This document shows, one piece after another, positions 1 through 11,600 of a stretch of 64,000 nt of DNA (its first letter is position 1; each line of letters starts with the position of its first letter). This DNA comes from Dactylis glomerata (Eukaryota; Streptophyta; Magnoliopsida; Poales; Poaceae), in assembly GCA_007115705.1 (NCBI GenBank), contig QXEO01000532.1, positions 562,756 through 626,755 on the forward strand. The letters run 5' to 3'. The notes beneath the pieces are model-generated. The model had not been told where the DNA came from. It was given only the letters and a program-made list of their open reading frames with translations, and made no database searches. Both the position numbers and the translations under genes were made by a program.

Positions 1-803
1 TAATATATTTATTTAACCCTTAAGATTTTATTGACCTACCAAGTGCATTAGAATTCTTTTTTGAAACGCGATGAGGTTTAATTTTTTTACCAACAGTTAG
101 ACTACATAATAACGCAAGAGTGGACACGAAATTATATATTATTTAAAAATAAGAATACAAATCCAATGGTACATATTGGTCCTATTGTTGGTAAAATACA
201 AGTCTTGCAGTGTGTCTATTTATATATAACAATGCATAATACTTAGAGGCATACTATATAGATTTTTAAGAACTTTGTTGGTTTCCTGTGCTTGATGGTT
301 TTACTGACCAGAAATTGCATAATCCTTTGATTTTTTTATGGATGACCAACTAATCATTGTGGAAGGAACATGCAATTTAACATCAAAGAAATAATGACAA
401 CTAAACAAATCAAAAGTAACCTGCAACTGCTTGTCTAAAAGTTGTACCTGGTTTACATCTCCCTTGTAAACTTAGTCTGCACAATGGATTTGTAAAACGT
501 CATATTTAGAAAATTGATTAATATCTCATTATCTACAATACGCAGTACCATGTAAAAAAAGAGAGCAAGAATGCCTACAATGTGCGCATGTCACCACCGC
601 TAATCTACCTTTTATCGATCTTGTTCTAGTATGTTGGGAAGTCAATATCATATCTGCCAAAAAAATCCAGCCGATCTGATTGAAAAAATTTCTGTTTCTC
701 CTCCCTTATGAGGTACCAAAAAAGAATAATGATGTTAGTTGCTGGACGCCATGGAATCCCTGTGTTTGAAAAGGAGCTCACCATCATTTTTGTTGTTATT
801 TTG
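1..803. other. AT-rich intergenic DNA, nothing recognised
   Basis: No open frame of convincing length or composition, no TIR pair and no LTR border was seen here. The stretch is AT-rich with scattered homopolymer runs and may contain old, unrecognisable transposon remains. Confidence 0.5.
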
Positions 804-901
804 TACTCCCTTCGATCGGAAATAACTGTCAGGAACTTAGTACAAATTTTGTACTAAGCTAGTACAAAATTGCCGACATTTATTTCCAATCGGAGGGAGT
901 A
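804..901. mobile_element. Stowaway-type MITE (Tc1/mariner)
   Basis: A 98-bp palindromic element is bounded by TA dinucleotides. The left end reads CTCCCTTCGATCGGAAATAA and the right end is its near-perfect inverse, ending CGGAGGGAG. The centre is also self-complementary (GTACTAAG with CTTAGTAC), so the whole element folds into one hairpin. The CTCCCTCCG end and TA target duplication are characteristic of grass Stowaway MITEs, which are mobilised in trans by mariner-like transposases. Confidence 0.9.
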
Positions 902-1043
902 TTTATTATCTTGCAAGGCAGAAATCTAGCGTGGATGAACTCTTCCTTGTCATTAGTAGCTCATTGTACTTTGCTTAACTTCTAGTTGCTCGCTATATCA
1001 TCGTAAAACTAAATTCGGTTTGAGAATCGTTGCAGAGTGTATT

Positions 1044-1634
1044 TCAGATTCTCATCAACACCCCTCCTCCGCCCAAGCACTGCCAGTGACGATTTGTCCT
1101 GTGGAGATCTACTTTCCTTGCAAAGACTCCAATGTGTTGGATCTGTGAAGGAAATATGAAGGCATAACACACAGTAGACTGGTAAACGTGATCGCGGTGT
1201 AGGGCGCCATCACTGGTAAACGTGTGAATTGTCCGGCCCCCGTGCGTTGCTGTAACAGGCTTTTTGAATCTACTCTGAAAATGCATGCAAGATGAAACAT
1301 GCAAGTTGTACGTTGATGACCTTCATATAATATCTGAATTATTGGCCCATATATTTTGCGCATCAAAAGAAAGACCTTCAAATTAGACCAAAATAAATTG
1401 GATTAACTTTGGAGAACAAATGATCGAGGTAATGCATAAGAATCACTACGGCTCATGAAAAGAAATAATTGCATCAAAAGTAGTTATAATATAGCAGCTT
1501 TTAGGAATAACACTTGACACAAGACATGCAAACAGCTATATATAGTTACCTTCACACATTACCTCGGACACAGATAGGCGATCTTGAAGCGGTAAAAGTG
1601 GGAAAGATTGGAATCGAGCAGGCGGAGGAGCCAT
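1044..1634 (-). CDS. Hypothetical two-exon gene candidate, minus strand
   Basis: This is a weak model. On the minus strand an ATG at 1634 opens 24 codons (MAPPPARFQSFPLLPLQDRL...) to 1563. There GAG is followed by GTAATG, a plausible splice donor. The acceptor candidate is TGCATTTTCAG ending at 1275, and a frame-compatible exon runs from 1274 to a TGA at 1044-1046, giving about 100 residues in all. No domain is recognised. The second exon contains the words CAACGCACGGG and GGGCGGAGGAGG, which also occur in transposon-derived DNA, so the frame may be accidental. The CACGTG repeats at 2287-2373 lie about 650 bp upstream of this start. No homology could be tested. Confidence 0.25.
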
Positions 1635-1651
1635 GTTGGAAAGATTGGAAT

Positions 1652-2141
1652 TGCTGAAAGCGGACGGCGTTCAAGTCATCACCAATTCACCAGCGGAGTC
1701 AGGTTGTAGCTGAGGCTTTGCCAGGCATGTGCATGGCTCATGGTTGGCTTTTGGCTGTACTTGATGGCCGGGTGCACTGAAGTTTTGCGTCGAGGATGAT
1801 ACAATTCGTGGCAACTCAGCGAGATGGCAGACATGTACTACCATGATCTGGAATCAATAATGGCGAGACGTCCGAGTATAACTTGATGAGAGACATCCAT
1901 GGAGACAATTGAATCAAGAAAATCCAGAGAATGACGGGACGCTCGTGTTGTGTGAAAAGCAGACGTCATTGAAGTCGTCACCGGCGGAGTCAAGTTTCTG
2001 TAGCTGCTGCTTGCCGGGCATGCGCATGGTTCATGTTTAGTCTGGCTGTTGTTGCTGGTCGGCCGAATAAACAATGGCGAGAGCAGAACTTGAGGAGAGA
2101 CGGCCATGAAGTAGATTGAACTGACAAAATCAGAGAGCTAT
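1652..2141. repeat. Diverged direct duplication (two units of about 190-280 bp)
   Basis: Unit A (about 1652-1933) and unit B (about 1956-2141) share several ordered words: AAGTCATCACC/AAGTCGTCACC, GCGGAGTCA, GTAGCTG, GGCATGTGCATGG/GGCATGCGCATGG, AATGGCGAGA, and GAGAGACATCCATGG/GAGAGACGGCCATGA. Unit B lacks roughly 90 bp present in the middle of unit A. The duplicated block has no obvious reading frame or transposon border. It lies directly upstream of the minus-strand gene candidate and may be a duplicated promoter or exon remnant. Confidence 0.6.
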
Positions 2142-2286
2142 GTGGTTTTCGATCAGGGAGAGTCCTAGTTTTGCTCGCTGGTTTTCTAGCAAGATAAAGA
2201 AACGTTAGCTATTTGGTTTTCTCTCCTTACGTCGTACTGGTAACGGAATCGAACTATGTTTTTTTCGGCAGATGCCGATTGAATTT

Positions 2287-2373
2287 TCCTTTCACGTGGA
2301 CTCTAGCTAGCGTTTTTCTTTCACGTGGACTCTAGCTAGCGTATTTCTTTCACGTGGACTCTAGCTAGCGTAT
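2287..2373. repeat. Three tandem 29-bp repeats containing a G-box core
   Basis: Three consecutive near-identical units start at about 2292, 2321 and 2350, with a period of 29 bp. Each contains TCACGTGGACTCTAGCTAGC. Each unit carries the palindrome CACGTG, which is the core of plant G-box elements bound by bZIP and bHLH factors, and the palindrome AGCTAGCT in part. A regulatory function is inference only; the repeat itself is directly visible. Confidence 0.85.
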
Positions 2374-2463
2374 ATGCTGATTGATCTCCACCGTGGGTTG
2401 ATCTTAACTTTTTCTTGTCAAATCTCTACCGTTAGTTGTTAGTTGTTTTAATAATATAATAGA

Positions 2464-3983
2464 TTCTTGTTCATGATAATGTTTATATTCCATGCTAGAA
2501 TTGTATTAAGCGAAAACTTTAATACTTGCGTGGTTTATGAACAACACCGTGTCCCTAGTACGCCTCTATGGACTAGCTCATTGATTAATGATGGTTAAGG
2601 TTTCCTAACCATAGACATGAGTTGTCAATTAATAATGAGATCATGTCATTAGGAGAATGATGTGATGGACAGACCCAAATAAAGCACATCAATTAGATTG
2701 TGTCATTGTGTTCATCTTTGCGAAGCTTTTTCTTATGTCAAGTATTGTATTCCTTAGACCATGAGATAATGCAACTCTCTAGCGCTGGAAGAGAGCTTTG
2801 AGGTCATTAAACGTAATCCTATGAAAGGGTGATCATAAAGGTGTCTCTCAGGTAATCGAAAAGTACTTGTTGGGTTGTATGTATTGAGATGGAATTTGTT
2901 CCTTCCAAGTCAGAGAGATATACTTCGGGCCCACTCGGTAATCGATATCAACACCGCTTGCAAGCATGTGGTTAAGGAGTTAATTACAAAGTGATATCAG
3001 ATTACAGAACGAGTAAAGTACTTGCTGTGAACGAGATTGAACTAGGTATGCCGATACCGACGATCGAATCTCAGGCGAGTAAAATATCGCGAGACGAAGG
3101 GAATACAAATACGGGATTGATTGAATCCTGACATCGTGGTTCATCCGATATGATAATCGTTGAGTCCGTGGGAGTCAATATGGATTTCCAGATCCCGCTA
3201 TTGATTATTGATGGAGATCATGTCCACGAATTCTCGAACCTGTAGGGTCACACACTTAACGTGCATCAGCGCTAGGGTAGTTTTTCGGGATATATGTGAA
3301 AGCGTTTCAGAGAGTTCAGAATTGTTCCGGGTGAAAACATATAATGTCTATTAATTACAGGAATTAATAAATATTAAATGATATTTATTTAAAAGAAATA
3401 AATAAAGAAAAAAAGAAGCATCGCGGCGGCCAGGAACGTCCTGGCTCGCTCGATCGCTACGAGCGACGCGGCTAGGAACGTCCTGGCTCGCTCGCTGGGG
3501 GCCGGGTGGGCTTTTGATCCACGATGGATCGTGCACGGGCGTGTACTCCAAGGAACGGCCAGCGTGGCCGATCGTCATGAGCAAGTCAAACTTGCTTTGC
3601 AAGTATGCGTACGGGTCAGCTATAAAAGGGACTGGTGCGTCGCTAGTTTTGTACGCCCTAATTCCCGCGGAGCCGCTGCCTGGTTTCTGAAGCCTCTTTT
3701 TCCCGTTCTTCTTCCATCACGCAAACAGGCGAAGCCCTGTCGACGTGTACTCTCCACCATAGACACCATGTTGTCGTGTTGTCGATCCCATCTACCACTC
3801 CATCATATCTCGCTGGACCGGGAAGGCGAAGTCGTTGGTGCGCTGTACGTATGCATCTCTCGGAGGCGTCGCCACTTGCGATGTTGGATCAGATCGGATC
3901 GCGAGGAGGAGAAGGCTAGTACAACTACATCATCCACGTTCTGTTGAACGTTTCCGCCGTGCGATTTCTTCAAGGGTATGTAG
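2464..3983 (+). mobile_element. 5' LTR of outer Copia, left part
   Basis: The sequence from TTCTTGTTCATGATAATG onward is co-linear with the 3' LTR from 46258. It ends at CAAGGGTA followed by TGTAG (3979-3983), the left copy of the target duplication of the inserted minus-strand Copia. The sister LTR reads GGGTATGAAGATC without interruption at 47770, which confirms the break. The LTR resumes at 41151. Confidence 0.9.
3621..3627 (+). promoter_or_regulatory. TATA box of the outer Copia 5' LTR
   Basis: TATAAAAGGG occurs in a sharply defined position of the LTR and is preserved in the 3' LTR at 47416. It is the likely core promoter for transcription of the plus-strand element. The minus-strand insertion at 3984 separates it from the coding region, so this copy could no longer drive full-length genomic RNA. 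Confidence 0.6.
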
Positions 3984-4941
3984 TGATGGGTTCGTAGCAT
4001 AGAAAACAAATAAAATTCCTACGCATAAACACAAAAACTAGCCAAGAACATCTACGAGATGGTAGCAAGGGAGAGTAACCCTCGAAGACCGGTAGCGGGG
4101 ATTACATTCCCGCACAAACGTTGCCGATGGAGAGTCGAGGAAGATGCACATAGTCGACGTAGTGGTTCACTTGACGATCACGAGATCGTGTACACGGCGC
4201 CACAACCGGCGGCGTCCCCGTACTCGGTCACACATACGGCTTGCCGTCGTCTCCTCCACGCCCTCGGTCTAGCGGGGCAGCAGCAGAAGGTATCCGCCAG
4301 ACACTCCAACACTCACTTCTTCAAGTGTGTGAAACTCGAACTAACAATCCGGCAGAGCTTCGCTAAGCCAAGACGGATTTGGGGCAGCAACTTTGCGGGA
4401 GAGGGGAAGAACCAAAGTGTGTGAAACTTGGAGGAGAGGGGGGGGGGGTTTATATGGGAGGAGGGGGCAGCCCCCTTGGGGGGTGGCCGGCCCCTAGGAG
4501 GAGGTCCTCCTCCTCATCATGGTGGTAACCCCCCCTTCATGCCCTTCATGGTGGTAACCCCCTCATCAACATGAGGTAACCCCCATTTTAATTTTGCATG
4601 ACATTCATGCTAATTAAAATTCACACTTATTGATTTAATAAAACATTTTTATTTCTTTAATATTTGTTAATTCATTCAATTAACAAACATTAACAAATAA
4701 ACCCTTGAGTTATTTCAATATCCCGAAACAGTTTCAGTGCTTTTCTGAAACAACCCTCATGCTGTCCTGTAATTCGATCGGAGTATTGTATCCACTCAAA
4801 AACGACGGCGAACGTTAAGTGTGTCACCCTACGGTTCGTGAATAACGTGGACATGATTGAGACTCCTCTCTGATCAATAATCATCAGCGGGATCTAGAAA
4901 TCCATGATGACTCCCACTTACTCAATGATGAACTAGTGATC
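3984..4941 (-). mobile_element. Left LTR of second-layer Copia, first part
   Basis: TGATGGGTTCGTAGCATAG at the start aligns without gaps to TGAAGTGTTCATAGCATAG at 37216. The rest is co-linear with 39502-40442. The LTR contains a run GGGGGGGGGTTTATATGGG that on the minus strand gives a TATA-like TATAAACC. It is interrupted after TGATC at 4941 by the chromovirus. Confidence 0.88.
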
Positions 4942-6259
4942 TGTAACATCCCATGCTTGTTAAATAAATAAAGTACTTTGTCATCATCATGGCATGCATT
5001 TGTTTTGCACATAAGAAAATTTTGCATTTGAAATTATATTAAAAACCCTAATATGTGCAAATGTCCCTATTGGAGTTTGCTTTCAAATGTTCTAAAAAGG
5101 TTTGCAAACAAAATTTGTGGAGCTTCTACTATTTCTCTAAAAAGTCCCTACCAAATTTCAGAATTTCTGCACACCATTTAAAGTACCAAATCTTGCAAAA
5201 CCTCTCTGTTTTAATTCTTTCCAAGAATCTTCCAAACCCTAGGGGGTTTTCTGCAAAATCTTCGTTGTCTTCTTCCCCAGGAGGCAAGCTCCTGCGTGTC
5301 TTGCGCAGGGCCGCCGGCGTGCCACCTCCTTCTTGCCGCTTGGAGGCTGAGAAGGACCCCTCTGGAGCAGCCCCTGCACGCCACGCCACTCCCTCTTCCT
5401 TTCTTTCTTCCCCTGGTTCTCTCCCTCTTCCTCTCTGCTTCTCTCCCGAGAACCACCGCCGGACCCGAGCTCGGCCGCCGCCTCTCGCCGCCGTTCCGAG
5501 CCTCCCCGGTCTCCTCCGAGCTCGTCCCCAGCTCCGCCTCGCCACCCTCGTCCTCCTCGCAGCGGGAATCGGGCCGTGGTCGCCGGAGACGCCGCCACCG
5601 TCGCTGATTCTCCCCGCAGACCTGCGAGCCACCGCCGCCGAATTCGCCGCCGTCGGCGCTCCTCCGGCCGAACCGACACCGCCGTCGACCTCCTGGTGAG
5701 CCAAGGGTTCTCCTGGACCCCTCCCCCTCCTTTTCCTCGCGCCGGAGCGCCGCCTCCATGCTCCCCTGCGGGAGCCCCGCCATGGCCGGGCTGCTCTGGC
5801 CGAGCTGGCCAGGCTGGCCTGTCATATGGGCCCGGGGCCCTCCAGTCAGTGACCCTGGGTCAACAGATCCTGGGTACAAAAAGGCCTGCAGCCTTTTTCA
5901 ATTTCAGAATATAACCGAAACTTGCAAAATTCATAGTTTATTCATTGTTTATCAGAAAATTATGAATAATATGTCAAAATGCTCAGAAAAATGAACTCTA
6001 CCTGTTGGTGTCATTATCATGCATTGCTAATCAACTTTGAACCCTGTTTAATTAGAAGAACCAATTGTACCCCCTCCGGTGGAATCTAGGGTTTATCGGA
6101 TCCCCGTTTCGGAGTCGTCCGAAACCCCCGCTGCCTGACTAGCTAGTATTAGGGTTTATTTTGAGCATCTTAAACATGTCATATCATCATACTTGCTTGC
6201 ACATCGATGCATTTATGTTGATTTTGTTTTTCCTTTCCGATGTTTCTTCCTCTCGGTAG

Positions 6260-6322
6260 AATCCGAGACCGCGACCGAGATCAACGCCAATACTGATCAG
6301 TACAACTACATCGAAGGACAAG
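6260..6322 (+). other. Exon-like segment inside the chromovirus LTR (candidate exon)
   Basis: TTTCTTCCTCTCGGTAG immediately precedes 6260 and looks like an acceptor with a pyrimidine tract. CAAG/GCAAGC at 6322 fits a GC-AG donor. Read with one base from an upstream exon, the segment gives an acidic peptide beginning ESETATEIN. The 3' LTR copy (14407-14469) keeps the frame, with one change visible in the translated peptide (INAN to INTN). A possible upstream donor is CTCCTG/GTGAGC at 5695. Splicing is inferred, not observed. Confidence 0.35.
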
Positions 6323-7487
6323 GCAAGCGTCTGATCCTATGTTCTCAAAGTATTTCCATTCTTGCTCAGTCGCTTACGATTCAAATATCTTTTATCGGTA
6401 GTTAGAGTAATCCTATCTACTCTATGCTCTTTGTCGCCTAAACTACCTGATCCACTGCTCTCAGTATGACTAGGTTTCGCTTGTGTGCATTGCTAGAGCC
6501 TCTTTATCTACTATGCTTAGCCCTGCTTAGTTGGTAACCTCTGATCCATCTAGTTGATGACTCCGAGCTATGAATGAACCTAGTATGACAGGATGTTGTG
6601 GTATGATCTGTGAGGTTTGTTGAAACATGCTTAAAGGCTGGGATGAGCCGCCACATTGGGATGTGGTTATTTGACTCATTCTTGCCGACCCTAGGACCCG
6701 AGTTCTCGCCTCTTGAACCAAGACCGAGCGTACAACCACACGAGGCCCTATAATGGCACCCTCTTGACTAACTAACTTGCCTAGTCTGTTCCATGAGTCA
6801 CCTTATTTGGGTGTTTAAACTTTGTTTTGAACGTGGCCGGGGTTGCTTGAGGTGCGGCCTCTGGTAAACCAACCCCTGCGCACAATTAGAGGGATCGACT
6901 TCGGGACTGGAGCCGTTACGGCGGAGCTTCCCTCTTTTAGTGAACTCATGGTTTGGACGAAAGTAAGGTAAAGGTCGTGGTCAACCACCCTCTGTTGGCT
7001 ATCCAAGGAGAAAGCTATAACGTTGGCATTAGGAGTCGGTTGGCACGTGTGGGTAAAGTTGTGCACCCCTGCAGGGTTAAATCTTTTCGAAAAGCCGTGT
7101 CCACGGTTATGGATGACTTGGGAATGGATTCTGTGATCATAGACAACTTTAACCGAATGGTAAAACTTGGCAACTTAAAGTGGGAATAAGATTACTTCCT
7201 CTGGGTGATAGGGGGGGTGATCCTAGTTGATAGGTTCAGGTGAAGATGATTCGGTGGATATCTTATGATGATCAATAGAGCTGGTATCGCTCTCTCCCTC
7301 TTTTAAAATGATCTGAGTAGACGAGCTTCTATTCTTATCTGTCTTGCAAATAAAACTTGCTTTATGCAAAGAAACTCCAAAGAAAGCCTTTCTAACCAAG
7401 CATTTAGCTAATAGGTAGCTAATAGGTTAGTAAGTCTTGCTGAGTACCTTAAGTACTCACCCTTGCCTCGTTGTTGTTTTTCTACAG

Positions 7488-7537
7488 AGGAAGTTGCTCC
7501 AGCCGAAGGTGGTTTCTACGTGGACATCGACGAGTAG
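7488..7537 (+). other. Terminal exon-like segment inside the chromovirus LTR
   Basis: TTGTTGTTTTTCTACAG directly precedes 7488 and is an excellent acceptor. The following 50 bases continue the frame of the 6260-6322 segment as EEVAPAEGGFYVDIDE and a TAG stop. The copy in the 3' LTR at 24056-24105 is identical in this stretch. Together the two segments suggest a small spliced LTR-encoded peptide or a captured host gene tail. Confidence 0.35.
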
Positions 7538-8026
7538 TTGGGAGTTCCCAGGCAGCAGCCTGAGACTTAAGGGTTGGACGTCGCTTTATGTTTAAGGCCT
7601 CTTAGGCCATTTGCTATCTTGTTATGTAGCATAACATAATTTGCTTTCCGTTGCTTGTTGTATTGTGGTCAGTGACCTCTGCATGTAATAATTTGGATCT
7701 TTACTCTGCTAAGAGTTTGAACTACTAATGCTTTGAGTCGTAGAGTCACTGTTGTGCTATCAGTTGTGGTTACCCATCTCGTGCATGATGCGTGTATGTT
7801 TATAAAGTGCACGAGAGGGGTTTAAGGCTCTCGAGCTCTCTGTTATGCAGTCTTGGTTATGATTAGTTTCACGGCGCTTCGAGATGTGTGGAGCCGATGT
7901 TTAATTCCGGCATGCCTGCCGATGGTGTTCCGGCCTGGGATTGGTAACCCCAGTATCACTCGTTGCTAGCGTGACTAATACACATAACATATCTGTATAG
8001 CTTAGATCCCGGGGTCCGACAGCTTT

Positions 8027-8038
8027 TGGTATCAGAGC
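8027..8038 (+). other. Primer-binding site of the chromovirus
   Basis: TGGTATCAGAGC lies five bases after the LTR end and is complementary to the 3' end of initiator methionine tRNA, the usual minus-strand primer for plant Copia and chromovirus elements. Confidence 0.9.
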
Positions 8039-8637
8039 AGGACTGCCTGTAGGAAAACCCTTACTACTGGTCGTTGTTGTGTCTAGTGGTTGTGAAAACT
8101 ACTTGAAAGCTAAACCTTATTTGCAAAAACTCTAAGTAGGATTCTTTTTACTCCTTACCTGGTGTAACTCTGCTTCCAAGTTATCTTTCCCAAGTTTGAT
8201 TGGAAAATGATTTTATCTTATGCTCCTCATTTCAAACCTTAGGATCAACGGGTTTGGGTAGTTTTTCTTTAGTACTCCGTACCTGGTTGCAAGTCTCAGA
8301 GTTCCAAGTCTCTTGAGTTAATCTGACAGTTTGTCCCAAATCCCTGTTCCGAATGCATAGACTCCATCCGTTGGCCTCTATATGCTCCTCTATTAAATTT
8401 ATCCTATCCGACAGGACTTGGTGATTGTATATCATCCCTGCTTCCATTGTCATGGGTTGCAAGTCGTTTGGTAGTGTATACATTTTGTATGCCCTTCTAC
8501 TGCCATGTTTGATGCGATGATATATTTTTACATCATATGTCTTGTTTTCCATCATGTGCCTTAAATTTGGTATATGTTAGTTTCCGTTGAATTCTTCCGG
8601 TGGATCTATATCTCATGGTTCCTGTCTTCTTCTCAGG

Positions 8638-11600
8638 ATGTCGAGTGGTACTCGCAGTGGTGGTAATCATGGTCATGGCCGTGGGGATGGTCCAGAGGAT
8701 AATGTTGACCTTCCTCCACCGCCATCTATGGTCCAACTGATGGCCATGTATGAAGCCAATTGCGCTGACAACATGAGGCTCCTTGAGAGGATTGAGCGCA
8801 ATACTGCTCAACGTCGGGATGAAGGAGTCGGAATCAAAAGCTTCATCCGCCTCACCCCACCAGTGTTCAGTTATTCTACTGAGCCATTGGATGCTGACTA
8901 CTGGCTCCGCACTATCGAGTGTAAGCTGGAGGTTGCCCATGTTGCTCAAGCTGATTGGGTGACTTTTGCTGCGTACCATCTTGAGGGAGCTGCTGGTTCA
9001 TGGTGGGAGAATTTCCTGTTGCTGTAGCCTGCCAATCATGTTGTGACTTGGCAAGAGTTCAAAACTGCCTTCCGAGGGTATCACATTCCGGAGGGTCTAA
9101 TGGAGCTTAAAAGGGAGGAATTTCTGAAGCTAAAGCAGGGCAATGGTTCTGTTTGCGATTATCAAGGTCACTTCAGCCGCCTTGCTTGCTATGCTCCTGA
9201 AGAGGTGTCTACTGATGCCAAGAAACAGGCATTGTTCCGCAAAGGACTGGATCCTGAACTTCGTCGTGATCTTCATCTCTTGGACTTCAACACTCTACAA
9301 GATCTCGTGAATAAAGCCATGAAGGCAGAAAGAGGAAAGGTGGAGTATGAGGAAACACGTAAGCGTCCTTCAGATGCTGTTCAACCTTCTGGTTCAAGCA
9401 CTCGGCGTCGCCGTGTCTTTATTCCCTATAGTGTCGTGCCTCGTCCTCCTTATGCACCCAAGCCTTCTGGTTATGCTCCTCGTCCGCCTACACCAAAGAA
9501 CTCAGGTGGGCCTTCTGACGGCACTCGTCCGGCAGGTCTCATTTGCTACGCTTGCAGACAGCCTGGTCACTACTCATATGAGTGCCCTCAAAAGAATTCT
9601 GGTCATGGAGTTCCTCCGCCAAAGAAAGTTGACAAACCTACTGTTGTTGGACATGGTCGGCTGAATCATGTCTCTATTGAGGAAGCTGAGGAAGATCCAA
9701 GCGTCATTCTGGGTACGCTTCGTATCAACTCAATTCCAGCTACAGTTTTATTTGATTCTGGAGCATCACATTCATTCATCTCTCAAGAGTTTGCACGGAT
9801 GCATGGCATAGTTTTTGAGACAATGTCTTCCCCTATGGAAATTAAAAATCCCGGGTCTCGTTGGCAAACCATCTGGGTTACTCAGGAGGTCATACTCAAC
9901 ATAGGATACCTCTTATTTCCAACCTCTCTCATTGCCCTCAAGTCAACTGATATTGATGTCATCTTGGGCATGAACTGGCTGACAAAGTATCAAGCTGTCA
10001 TTGATTGTGCAGTCAGGTCTATTAGCATAACCGATCTTTCTGGCAATACAGTTTTGTATTGGTCTTCACCAGCAACTGCTCCATCAGCAAGATTTGTTCC
10101 GGAGGCTGAGTTGTATGCCATTGATGTCCTACCTCCACTTGAAATTCATGATGTACCGGTGGTCTGTGACTTTCCAGATGTCTTTCCTGAAGAATAACCT
10201 GGCATGCCACCTAATCGAAGTGTGGATTTTGTCATCGAGTTGGTTCTTGGAACCGCTCCAGTTTCCCGAAGACCTTATCATATGCCTCCAGAAGAATTGG
10301 TTGAACTAAAGAAGCAACTAGAAGAGTTAGAGGAGAAAAAGTTCATCCAACCTAGTACCTCTTCTTGGGGATGTCCTGCACTCTTCGTCAAGAAAAGGGA
10401 TACCAACATTCCGCGACTGGTTGTTGATTACCGACCGCTCAATGCTGTGACGATCAAGAACAAGTATCCTCTTCCTCGAATCAATGATCTTTTTGATCAA
10501 TTGACTGGTGCCACAGTCTTCTCCAAGATGGACTTAAGATCAGGGTACCATCAAATTAAAATCAGAACTGAAGACATTCCAAAAACGGCGTTCATGACTC
10601 GTTACGGTCTTTACGAGTATACGGTCATGTCCTTTGGCCTCACCAATGGTCTAGCCACATTTATGCGGCTCATGAACTTTGTGTTCATGGAGTATCTTGA
10701 CAAGTTCATTGTGGTCTACATCGACGATATTCTAATCTACTCGAAGACCGAAGAAGAACATGCTGAACATCTACGTCTAGCTTTAACAAAGCTTCGTGAA
10801 CATCGTCTCTATGCCAAGTTCTCTAAATGTGAGTTCTGGTTGCAAGAGCTCATCTTCCTTGGTCATGTTGTCTCTGCAAATGGTGTTGCAATGATTCCAG
10901 ACAAAGTTCAATCTGTTCTTGACTGGGAAACCCCTAAGTCAGCTAAGGACATCCGAAGTTTTCTTGGACTGGCTGGTTATTACCGTCGATTCATTGAAAA
11001 TTTCTCCAAAATTGCCAAGCCGATGACTGATCTTCTCAAGAAGGATAAGAAGTTTGAGTGGTCAGAAAAGGCACAAGAAAGTTTCCAGGTTTTGAAAACC
11101 AAACTGACTATTGCTCCTGTGCTTGTCCTCCCGGACACTAGCAAGGACTTTGTCGTCTTCTGTGACGCATCTCTTCAAGGGCTCGGATGTGTGTTGATGC
11201 AAGATGGCCATGTGGTTGCCTATGCCTCTCGATAGTTGAAACCGCACGAGCTCAATTATCCAACTCATGATCTAGAGCTTGCAGCTGTGGTACATGCTCT
11301 TAAGCAATGGCGACATTACCTTCTTGGTAGTCGTTGCGAGTTGTACTCGGATCATCAAAGTCTAAAGTATCTCTTCACCCAACTGGATCTGAATCTCAGA
11401 CAGAGAAGATGGTTGGAACTCATCAAAGATTATGATCTAGGTCTCAACTATCAACCTGGCAAAGCCAATGTCGTTGCTGACGTGCTAAGTCGGAAATCCT
11501 ATTGTAACAATCTCATGATCCAGCAGGATCAACCTTCTCTCCATGAGGAATTTGCACGTCTTAACCTCGAAGTTGTACCTCGTGGTTTCCTGGCAAACTT

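Larger units (their letters stand above)
4942..8021 (+). mobile_element. Chromovirus 5' LTR
   Basis: A 3,080-bp LTR starts TGTAACATCCC and ends GGGGTCCGACA. It matches the 3' LTR with scattered substitutions (for example GCACATAAG versus GCACTTAAG near 5008 and 13157). It holds an unusually GC-rich, CpG-rich block at about 5280-5850 with long overlapping open frames on both strands, followed by AT-rich DNA. The frames are better explained by base composition than by coding, except for the exon-like pieces listed separately. Confidence 0.92.

Noticed and set aside
1838..2107. Minus-strand 89-codon frame in the duplicated region
   Set aside because: It crosses the border of the two duplicate units and is not preserved in the other unit; no domain seen.
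3979..3983. First idea that the minus-strand Copia started at 3979 without a target duplication
   Set aside because: An ungapped alignment of 3984 onward with 37216 onward, and TGTAG/TGAAG flanks, give a normal 5-bp duplication with one mismatch.
3531..4424. Open frames of 121-138 codons around 3.5-4.4 kb and similar ones at 39.7 kb and 47.3 kb
   Set aside because: They lie inside LTRs, repeat between LTR copies and have no protein signature.
5055..5914. Long overlapping open frames on both strands in the GC-rich block of the chromovirus LTR (and the same at 13201-14060)
   Set aside because: Several frames on both strands are open at once and all are duplicated in the other LTR. High GC content explains them. 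They are Arg/Pro/Ser-rich without domains.
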